Virus record (IMG/VR): IMGVR_UViG_3300046454_000233
Location: 1-43,955 of that record
Direction: 5' to 3' (one strand)
From: a virus
DNA length: 43,955 nucleotides
Made by a program: the position numbers and the translations under genes. Shown here one piece after another: positions 30,716-36,611 of the stretch. The notes under the pieces are model-generated. The model saw nothing but the letters and a program-made list of their open reading frames with translations. It did no database searches and was not told the origin of the DNA. Numbering within the stretch: position 1 is the first letter of the stretch; each line of letters starts with the position of its first letter.

Positions 30716-31047
30716 TGAAAAACAACGAAGATTGGAAACCACCACGAAAAAACTGGTTAGGAATACCGTGGAAAGTTGTTGAGATTGTTCATATCTATTA
30801 TGAGCAGCAACCATTTAATAAACGACTCAAGAAAGCTTGCTATATACCAATCAAGCGCATACGAATTGGCATAGCTGCGCCCGGCTTATGTTACGGCAAG
30901 CTACCTATACCAGAAAAATATGCCGAAGCAAATAAAAACGGTCCAGTCATTATCTGGATTGATAACATTGATGGTTTTACAACATTGCGACAGCGGCGAC
31001 GAATTGCGAAACAAATTGTAGAAAGGCACAATAATAATAATGAGTAA
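30715..31047 (+). CDS. Small protein, unknown
   Basis: 110 residues from GTG 30715, sharing one base with the upstream stop. Basic, with PPRKNWLGIPWKVVEI and a C-terminal helix LRQRRRIAKQIVERHNNNN. A one-mismatch repeat copy encodes RIGIAAP (30866-30877). Overlaps the nuclease gene by 8 bases. Confidence 0.5.
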   Translation: MKNNEDWKPPRKNWLGIPWKVVEIVHIYYEQQPFNKRLKKACYIPIKRIRIGIAAPGLCYGKLPIPEKYAEANKNGPVIIWIDNIDGFTTLRQRRRIAKQIVERHNNNNE

Positions 31048-31429
31048 AAATGAATCCGCACAAACACGTGAACTATGCCGAGAGTTGGAAGCATGTTCGG
31101 CAATTACTTATTCGGCAATTGGCAACATGATGAGCGTACCGGGTTGGCCCGATAGATACGTGCATCATGCGGCTTGGCACGGTTGGCTTGAATTCAAAAT
31201 CGAAGGGAAGTATCTAACGCCATTGCAACGGCAGAGAATTCTTGAACTAAATCATCGTGTACCGGGGAGCGCGTTCGTTGTACGGCATGTTGGCATAATT
31301 GGATTACAAGTCGAGAACGCGGACGGTATCAAGTTATGCCAAGTGCATAGCGGAAGTGATCGCGCGTTCCGGCTATTAATTGCGCTTGCAAGTTGCCGGG
31401 ATGTAATTCTCCAAAAGCAAGCTGAGTAA
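31040..31429 (+). CDS. VRR-NUC/PD-(D/E)xK-like nuclease
   Basis: 129 residues. The core SVPGWPDRYVHH, WHGWLEFKIEGKYLTPLQRQ and SAFVVRHVG reproduces the VRR-NUC/Holliday-resolvase-like pattern: G-x-PD, ExK and a following Gln. Such nucleases process branched DNA. Two near-exact repeat copies in opposite orientation sit 30 bases apart near its end (31290-31301 and 31331-31342). Confidence 0.72.
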   Translation: MSKNESAQTRELCRELEACSAITYSAIGNMMSVPGWPDRYVHHAAWHGWLEFKIEGKYLTPLQRQRILELNHRVPGSAFVVRHVGIIGLQVENADGIKLCQVHSGSDRAFRLLIALASCRDVILQKQAE

Positions 31430-31704
31430 GGCGGGTACGCGGGTGCTGTTAAGATAGGATAGAATCATTACGCCATTTCTTTCTTTCTTTATCCTATTAC
31501 CCCCCCTACCCTTCCCAGAGAGTAGAAAGGGATTTGAAAAAGTCTACGTTTCCAAAAAAGTGTATGATTTTGCGCTGAAAGTGTATCGAAACAGCACTAA
31601 GATAGGTAAGATTGCCGAGCGTAGAGCAAGGGGCGGATAGGGGTACTGCTCCCCAGAGAGGGTAGGGGGTGTACCCTGATAAAGAAAGTAACTAACTAAT
31701 GGTA

Positions 31705-31733
31705 TTGACCGGCTGTAAGTTGTGTGGTAGAAT
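31705..31733 (+). promoter_or_regulatory. Strong sigma70 promoter in the non-coding block
   Basis: TTGACC (31705-31710), exactly 17 bases, TAGAAT (31728-31733), ten of twelve consensus bases. Reads toward 32083 and the sigma factor, CsrA and packaging genes, so it may open that unit, or make an RNA from the block itself. Confidence 0.75.
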
Positions 31734-31772
31734 GGGGTTACGGAAAGCGGGGCATGTAACGTTAGGGAAAAA

Positions 31773-32027
31773 ATGGGAATTCCAAAATTTTTTCCAACCG
31801 ATTCTATTGGACTTAGAGCAAGCGCCGCGAGCGGGCATCCGTGGCAGGGGTTTGGTAACGGGGTTGGAAATGAGGCAAAAGCGCGGGAAATGGGTCCAAA
31901 ATGGTCAAAACCGGGGGTACTTTCTGAGGTGCTTGGCGGGCCGAGTGGAAAAAGTATACCCCCCTGTAGAGATACCCAACTGTTGCGCACTGAGTTTGCT
32001 ATATATCAAAATCCTAAAAACGTATGA
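31773..32027 (+). CDS. Doubtful reading frame behind the 31705 promoter
   Basis: 84 codons from ATG 31773, preceded by TTAGGGA and lying 40 bases behind the -10 box. Sequence starts MGIPKFFPTDSIGLRASAAS. It uses GGG, CCC and AGA codons that the other genes avoid and lacks a recognisable fold, so it may be chance in a non-coding RNA. Confidence 0.25.
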   Translation: MGIPKFFPTDSIGLRASAASGHPWQGFGNGVGNEAKAREMGPKWSKPGVLSEVLGGPSGKSIPPCRDTQLLRTEFAIYQNPKNV

Positions 32028-32082
32028 ATAGCGACATTATCGACAGAGTAATCAAACAAAAAAAAACGTTAGGAGTTTTGAA

Positions 32083-32589
32083 ATGGGGAATCGTGAGCGC
32101 GTGAGGCGACATAGGGAGAAAGAGCGGGCGAGAATCATTGCAGAGACAGGCAGCGAACCAAAAATCGGACGACCGCGAGAGTTAACACCCGCGCAGAGAT
32201 ATGCCAACAAGGTCAACGCGAACGCTAAGTACCGCGCGGAAACGTTAGCAGCAAAACCGCCACACGTTGTACAACATATTATTGATAAGCTTGATAAACG
32301 CATAGAAGAATTTCAACCAGTAGGTGAGAAGTTTCGTAGGTTAGATCGTGAAATGCGAGACTTGCATAGAAGCTTGTTAAAACGTTACAAGAAATTTAAG
32401 CGCGAGTATCTGAAATGCGAAACGTTACAGGATGTTGAGCGTTGGCATAACTCCGCTAAATACATTCAGTGGCGAACCAGTTTAGATATTGTGAAAGGAA
32501 TTTACGATGTTGACGCCAAACCAATTGTTGATTTTGAAACAACAGAAACAACAGAGAAAACAGGAGAGACAGAAACAGGAAATACTTAA
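32083..32589 (+). CDS. Basic helical protein, possibly DNA-binding
   Basis: 168 residues; TAGGAG precedes the ATG. Very basic N-terminus (RERVRRHREKERARIIAETG), GRPRELTPAQRYANK with an AT-hook-like GRPR, then long helices (LDREMRDLHRSLLKRYKKFK) and an acidic Thr/Glu tail (TTETTEKTGETETGNT). Possibly a small terminase or DNA-binding protein by location upstream of the packaging genes; not established. One near-exact repeat encodes RWHNSA (32442-32453). Confidence 0.55.
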   Translation: MGNRERVRRHREKERARIIAETGSEPKIGRPRELTPAQRYANKVNANAKYRAETLAAKPPHVVQHIIDKLDKRIEEFQPVGEKFRRLDREMRDLHRSLLKRYKKFKREYLKCETLQDVERWHNSAKYIQWRTSLDIVKGIYDVDAKPIVDFETTETTEKTGETETGNT

Positions 32590-32794
32590 ATTGTTCGAGC
32601 CACCAAAGCTAACAGGTGCAACAGTCGCGCGTAATATCGCGCGGCATCCAAATAGACCAGCAGACGGCAAGTGTGAAGCGTGCGGAGAATTAGTCAAACG
32701 CGAAACACAGTGGCGAGCGAATCAAGATCGTACGGTATTTCTATGCCGCGCGTGTTGGGAGAAGCAATTGATTGTTGACGTTGACGAACTATAA
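32507..32794 (+). CDS. Small zinc-ribbon protein in overlapping frame
   Basis: 95 residues from ATG 32507, preceded by AAAGGAATTTACG, overlapping the previous gene by 83 bases in another frame. N-terminus Gln/Lys-rich helix (ILKQQKQQRKQERQKQEIL); zinc pair GKCEACGELV and FLCRACWEKQ. The good ribosome site supports the long overlap. Not recognised. Confidence 0.58.
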   Translation: MLTPNQLLILKQQKQQRKQERQKQEILKLFEPPKLTGATVARNIARHPNRPADGKCEACGELVKRETQWRANQDRTVFLCRACWEKQLIVDVDEL

Positions 32795-32811
32795 ACTTGC
32801 ATGGAGTGCGG

Positions 32812-32823
32812 CAGTTATGCCAA
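32812..32823 (-). repeat. Repeat site over a start codon
   Basis: Supplies ATG 32817 of the sigma-like factor. Confidence 0.95.
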
Positions 32824-33362
32824 CGATGATAATAGCAACATACAAAAACGGATTTGAGTGGTTGGCCGATGCTGAGAACATGGCAGCGGTTCGCAAGTTG
32901 TGCGTCAAAGCTTCACGCGGGCGCAGAGAATTGGTTGACGATATTTGGGACGGCGTGGTGTTGGAGCGTGTTAATAGGTGCTTTGAGACGTGGCAAGAAG
33001 ATCATTCGAGCGGCGCAAGTTTATCTTGGCATATCAAGAATAACTTGCGGTTGTACGCTATGAAATGGATGGTCAAGAATTACACGCGCGTATCGCGGCT
33101 TGAACCAATCGAGAACCATGCCGAAACGTTGTGCATGAATAACGTGCAAAATAAAAACCTAGAGACGCACGAAACGGTATACGTACTATTGAGCGGGCTA
33201 CCGGATTATTTGAAAGACATATACATTTTGCGACACGCGCTCGATTTAACATTTCAAGAGATTGCGGATACGTGCGGCATTTCCAAATCGGCCGCGCGTT
33301 CGCATTACATTCATGCTTCGGCCATCCTTTTACGCAAACTTTCTGAAACCGGCGTTACGTGA
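32817..33362 (+). CDS. Sigma-70-like transcription factor (ECF-type)
   Basis: 181 residues from ATG 32817, which lies inside an exact dispersed-repeat site; an in-frame TTG 45 bases upstream is less likely. N-terminal helices RRELVDDIWDGVVLERVNRC and SLSWHIKNNLRLYAMKWMVK resemble sigma region 2. The C-terminal part, LPDYLKDIYILRHALDLTFQ then EIADTCGISKSAARSHYIHA, is a clear sigma region 4 helix-turn-helix. It probably redirects host RNA polymerase to late promoters. The next gene overlaps by 50 bases. Confidence 0.8.
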   Translation: MPTMIIATYKNGFEWLADAENMAAVRKLCVKASRGRRELVDDIWDGVVLERVNRCFETWQEDHSSGASLSWHIKNNLRLYAMKWMVKNYTRVSRLEPIENHAETLCMNNVQNKNLETHETVYVLLSGLPDYLKDIYILRHALDLTFQEIADTCGISKSAARSHYIHASAILLRKLSETGVT

Positions 33363-33879
33363 GTCGCTGAATTATCTATCAGCGGCTAGCCCACAAGAGC
33401 AACTAAACCTATACGAAGAATTGCAGCTAGTGCGTTCGGTTGCTGGTCATGCGGTGCAAATGTATGCAGAGGCAGTTGAGCTATTAGCAGCAGCGCCGCT
33501 AGATATTCGCGTGCGGGCGATGGTGTTTGAGACTGGCGAAGCGATGAAATCGCACCTACGCGATGTTGTGGACATTGCGGAGAAGATTGCGAGAATTGAG
33601 AACGGAGCAAAAGACAAGGTATCAATCGCACAGTTGCATTTTTTCTTAGACAGTATCTTGCGTTGTTCGCACCAAGTTTATGCGGACGACGAAGAAAAAG
33701 CATTACAGTTCGCAGAGTTGATCCGCACACAAATCAAGCTACCGCAAGTTGGCATAACTGGAACCACGTTGACGCCAGACTTGGACGTGTTGGCAATGGA
33801 TGCGAGCGTACCAGAGGCGGACAACGTTAGTAGTACAAACAGTAACGGCAGTAACGGGCATGTTGACGCTAACTTTTAA
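33313..33879 (+). CDS. Helical protein with Ser/Asn tail, unknown
   Basis: 188 residues from ATG 33313 (MLRPSFYANFLKPALRES); a start 17 codons earlier is possible. Almost all helix (MYAEAVELLAAAPLDIRVRA; IAQLHFFLDSILRCSHQVYA). The end VSSTNSNGSNGHVDANF resembles the portal tail VGSNGSNGSNASY, coded by the same kind of AGTAACGGC units. An exact repeat site encodes QVGITGT. Possibly a packaging-related protein (small terminase is one option). Confidence 0.55.
   Translation: MLRPSFYANFLKPALRESLNYLSAASPQEQLNLYEELQLVRSVAGHAVQMYAEAVELLAAAPLDIRVRAMVFETGEAMKSHLRDVVDIAEKIARIENGAKDKVSIAQLHFFLDSILRCSHQVYADDEEKALQFAELIRTQIKLPQVGITGTTLTPDLDVLAMDASVPEADNVSSTNSNGSNGHVDANF
33749..33760 (+). repeat. Repeat site in gene
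   Basis: Read as QVGITGT. Confidence 0.95.
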
Positions 33880-33899
33880 TTGAATGGAGTGAAGAAACT

Positions 33900-34169
33900 A
33901 TGTTAGTTCTATCGCGGAAAATCAGTGAACGTATTTTGATTGCCAACGGGATGATCGAAATCATGGTAATCGAAATTCGCGGCGACAAAGTTCGTCTTGG
34001 CATAAATGCGCCGAAGGACATTGACATACACCGCGAAGAAGTCGCGCGGGAAATCACGCGCAAAGGTGAGAGTATGTTGCGCGTTGTCTCGCACGATACA
34101 GACGCGCAACCATTGGACATACAACCGCTAGACGTGCGACAAAACTCAATCGAAAATATGAGTACATAA
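33900..34169 (+). CDS. csrA: CsrA-like RNA-binding translational regulator
   Basis: 89 residues. MLVLSRKISERILIANGMIE, then MVIEIRGDKVRLGINAPKDI and DIHREEVAREI match CsrA/RsmA from end to end, including the N-terminal LVLSRK strand and the HREEV motif that bind GGA-containing hairpins. Bacterial CsrA has about 60 residues; here a 30-residue tail of unknown use is added. It likely changes translation of host or phage mRNAs. A one-mismatch repeat copy encodes RLGINAP (33997-34008). Confidence 0.93.
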   Translation: MLVLSRKISERILIANGMIEIMVIEIRGDKVRLGINAPKDIDIHREEVAREITRKGESMLRVVSHDTDAQPLDIQPLDVRQNSIENMST

Positions 34170-34170
34170 C

Positions 34171-34338
34171 ATGAATTCAACAGCGATTTGGGTAGGGTTG
34201 GCGTTGGTTGCTGTTATGGTGGCAGCGATTGCGTATATGTGCGCTGTTGTTCAAATACCAGACGACAGAAACCACCCGCCAAGCGAACCGCCAAGCGAAC
34301 CGAATGATGATTTTCCTAACAAGACGCCGATGGAATAA
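34171..34338 (+). CDS. Small single-helix membrane protein
   Basis: 55 residues, starting one base after the csrA stop. One membrane helix (IWVGLALVAVMVAAIAYMCA) then a Pro/acidic tail (HPPSEPPSEPNDDFP). Size and place before other small membrane proteins allow a lysis-related (holin or spanin-like) role, without proof. Confidence 0.5.
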   Translation: MNSTAIWVGLALVAVMVAAIAYMCAVVQIPDDRNHPPSEPPSEPNDDFPNKTPME

Positions 34339-34358
34339 CGAACGGGGGTGATAAAACT

Positions 34359-34508
34359 ATGTCGTTAGGCATGTTGTTTTTCGTTATCGCCTTGATTTTC
34401 TTTTTCTTGGATGGAATCGGGGTGCTTGTCCCGCGTGCGTTAGCGTGGGGATTGTTCGCGTTCACGCTAGGGATGCTGTTAAACGGAGTGATGTTGCCAT
34501 TTAAGTAA
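34359..34508 (+). CDS. Small two-helix membrane protein
   Basis: 49 residues; GGGGGTG precedes the ATG. Two hydrophobic segments, LGMLFFVIALIFFFLDGIGV and ALAWGLFAFTLGMLLNGVML, with PR between. The fold is that of very small phage membrane proteins; holin is one possibility. Confidence 0.52.
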   Translation: MSLGMLFFVIALIFFFLDGIGVLVPRALAWGLFAFTLGMLLNGVMLPFK

Positions 34509-34607
34509 TGGCGGCGAGTAATAGCTAATAACAGAGTGTGAGTGCGCAGCGCCCGACAGTATTTGTTCGTGAGGCGCGGGCAATCTGTTGGGCGCTGTTT
34601 CGAGTTT

Positions 34608-34619
34608 CAGTTATGCCAA
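34608..34619 (-). repeat. Repeat site over a start codon
   Basis: Supplies ATG 34613 of a small membrane protein. Confidence 0.95.
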
Positions 34620-34816
34620 TGCCAGAAAAACCAAACATCGTGCAACGTCCTACGCATACCGAATGGGAACCGAGCGCGAGCGAAAACTATTGGGCACGTC
34701 GCATTGTCGCGGCGTATCTTATCGCTAGTCTACTTTTTGCAGGAGTGTGTATCTATGCCACTAAAAAAAGGTTCGAGCAAGGCGACAATCAGCAAAAACA
34801 TTCGGACGGAAATTAA
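34613..34816 (+). CDS. Small single-helix membrane protein
   Basis: 67 residues from ATG 34613 inside an exact dispersed-repeat site; an in-frame GTG at 34538 would add 25 residues. Soluble N-terminus ([20 protein letters not shown]), one membrane helix ([20 protein letters not shown]), basic and polar end. The third of three small membrane proteins in a row. Confidence 0.48.
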   Translation: MPMPEKPNIVQRPTHTEWEPSASENYWARRIVAAYLIASLLFAGVCIYATKKRFEQGDNQQKHSDGN

Positions 34817-34901
34817 GGCGGGCAAACCGCAAAAACAGGCAGTTGCAATCGCGTTGAACACCGCGCGACAGAGCGGCGGCAAGAATCGTAGTAAACGCTA
34901 A
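34755..34901 (+). CDS. Small basic protein, DUF6496-like
   Basis: 48 residues from ATG 34755 with CAGGAG upstream, overlapping the previous gene. [20 protein letters not shown] then [16 protein letters not shown] matches a short phage protein family of unknown function that I know as DUF6496 (from memory). Strongly basic. Confidence 0.68.
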   Translation: MPLKKGSSKATISKNIRTEIKAGKPQKQAVAIALNTARQSGGKNRSKR

Positions 34902-34918
34902 CAGGAGCAAACGCTAAC

Positions 34919-35287
34919 ATGCGGCTATTAACATCGCACAAGGTTAACGGGTTAAACGAAGCAATCGAAATTCGCGTAATGGACGAACCGGGCGCGGGCG
35001 GCGCGAATCACGAATACCATTTTATGATGCGCGGCAAGAATGGTGCGATTCTCGCGCAAGGTATTCATTTCCAAGAGGGGCCGATTGCAGAGACGGACGT
35101 TAACGGCATATCAATCGAAGCGCTGTTAGCAGTTTGCCAAGATCGGTTAGAGGGTTTCCAGTCCGGCGAATTTCGCAACAGAGAAAACGCGCTCGCGTTA
35201 ACGCACATTCAAGAGGCGATGCATTGGTTGCACCATCGGACGCGCGACAGAATTGCGCGCGGCGTTGAAGGTACGTTGCAAAAGTAA
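34919..35287 (+). CDS. Tad1/Acb2-like cyclic-nucleotide sponge (anti-defence)
   Basis: 122 residues. Beta-rich first half with DEPGAGGANHEYHF and FQEGPIAETDVNGIS, then LLAVCQDRLEGFQSGEFRNR, ENALALTHIQEAMHWLHHRT and RDRIARGVEGT. This is the layout of proteins annotated as Acb2/Tad1-domain (ending in RT.dR..RGVEGT). Tad1 and Acb2 bind the signal molecules of Thoeris and CBASS immunity and so blunt host defence. Assignment is from remembered family pattern; ligand unknown. Confidence 0.72.
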   Translation: MRLLTSHKVNGLNEAIEIRVMDEPGAGGANHEYHFMMRGKNGAILAQGIHFQEGPIAETDVNGISIEALLAVCQDRLEGFQSGEFRNRENALALTHIQEAMHWLHHRTRDRIARGVEGTLQK

Positions 35288-35291
35288 AGTA

Positions 35292-35303
35292 TTGGCATAA
35301 CTG
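35292..35303 (+). repeat. Repeat site, intergenic
   Basis: In the 31-base gap between the Tad1-like gene and the terminase. Confidence 0.95.
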
Positions 35304-35318
35304 AAACATAACTGAAAC

Positions 35319-36611
35319 ATGATTGCGACAAGCTGGACACCGTTGCGCCCGCACAGACTGCAATCGTTAATGTGGCGCAGCAAAGCTAGATTTATTTCGG
35401 CAGCGTGCGGGCGCGGAAGCGGCAAAACAGAATTAGCGCGGCGGCGTGTTGTGCGATTTCTGCCAATTGCGAAACCGTGGGCGGACCCGATTTATTTTTA
35501 TGCGCTACCAACGTTCAATCAAGCGCGGCGCGTTGCGTGGCGTCCGATTGTTAAGCTTATTCCTTCCGATTGGGTGAAAGGCGAGCCGAACGAAACAGAG
35601 TTGCGCATTGATACTATTTTTGGGAGTACGTTGTACGTTGTCGGCATGGATAAACCATCGCGCTTGGAAGGATTGCAATACGATGGTTGCGTTATTGATG
35701 AATCTTGTGACCAAAAACCGGGTTCATTCGCTCGTTCTATACTGCCTGCTCTATCGCATCGCAATGGATGGTGTTGGCGTATTGGAGTTCCAAAGCGTGT
35801 TGGTCCTGGCGCTGCTGAATTCAAAGACTTTTGTAAGACAGGCGCAGCGCCCGGAACACCGGGCGCAGAACACGAAACGTATACGTGGCCTAGCGAAGAT
35901 ATATTAACAGACGACCAATTACGTTGGGCGCGTGAAAACCTTGACGCAAAAGATTACAACGAACAGTATCGAGCCGCATGGGAAACCGTGGGCGGTGTTG
36001 TGTTTCACTGTTTCGATGAATTGCTTAACGTCACAAGTGATATTGAATACAATCCCGCCAAGACGTTAATCATAGGCAGCGATTTTAACGTGGACCCGAT
36101 GGCGTGGGTGATATGCCAACAGAGCGATGATAAGTTAACGTTGAACGTGCTAGATGAAATTTGGGTACGCAACACGAATACGCGCGAATGTTTGACGCGC
36201 GTACACGAACGATTCAAGTCGCACGAATCGGGGTTTCAGTTTTTTGGCGATGCGACCAGTCGCGCACGAAATACACGCGCGAGCGAAAGCGATTATATCC
36301 AAATTAAAAATGACCGGCGATTTCACAGCGCTACAATACATTATCCGCGCTCAAATCCCAATCGAGCTAACAGATTTGCGAGTTGCAACGCATTGTTTTG
36401 CAACGCGAACAACCAGCGGCGGTGCTTCGTTCACCCGCGTTGCGTTAACTTAATACGTGACCTAACGCATCGCGGCTACAAAGAGGGTAGTAACGAGCCG
36501 GACGATTACGGCGACATAGGACACATAACAGACGCATTAGGCTACGTGATACACAAGGTCTATCCAATGGCGTTGCATATTCCGTACGTTTCTTCTGTTG
36601 GAGCGTTTTAA
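35319..36611 (+). CDS. Terminase large subunit
   Basis: 430 residues. Walker A CGRGSGKTE (residues 30-38), Walker B CVIDES (Asp127, Glu128), and the RNase H-like nuclease with SDFNVDP (Asp255), FGDATSR (Asp311) and IGHITDALGY (Asp405). It drives DNA into the procapsid and cuts concatemers. Preceded by an exact repeat site (35292-35303); stop overlaps the portal start (TAATG). Confidence 0.96.
   Translation: MIATSWTPLRPHRLQSLMWRSKARFISAACGRGSGKTELARRRVVRFLPIAKPWADPIYFYALPTFNQARRVAWRPIVKLIPSDWVKGEPNETELRIDTIFGSTLYVVGMDKPSRLEGLQYDGCVIDESCDQKPGSFARSILPALSHRNGWCWRIGVPKRVGPGAAEFKDFCKTGAAPGTPGAEHETYTWPSEDILTDDQLRWARENLDAKDYNEQYRAAWETVGGVVFHCFDELLNVTSDIEYNPAKTLIIGSDFNVDPMAWVICQQSDDKLTLNVLDEIWVRNTNTRECLTRVHERFKSHESGFQFFGDATSRARNTRASESDYIQIKNDRRFHSATIHYPRSNPNRANRFASCNALFCNANNQRRCFVHPRCVNLIRDLTHRGYKEGSNEPDDYGDIGHITDALGYVIHKVYPMALHIPYVSSVGAF

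Larger units (their letters stand above)
31430..32082. other. Long, mostly non-coding block of different composition
   Basis: 653 bases without a convincing gene. It is rich in GGG and CCC tracts that are rare elsewhere. Contents: TAGGATA...TATCCTA inverted repeat around a TTTC-repeat tract (31453-31496); CCCCCTACCC (31502-31511) complementary to GGGTAGGGGG (31660-31669); GGGTAC/GTACCC; a sigma70 promoter (31705-31733); an inverted repeat GGAAAAAAT/ATTTTTTCC (31766-31774 with 31787-31795) with GGAATTCC inside. It could be an origin, a non-coding RNA or a control region between early and late genes. Confidence 0.55.

Noticed and set aside
31699-32031. 110-codon frame overlapping the 31705 promoter
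   Set aside because: Its start precedes the promoter's transcription start and the sequence has no protein-like features.
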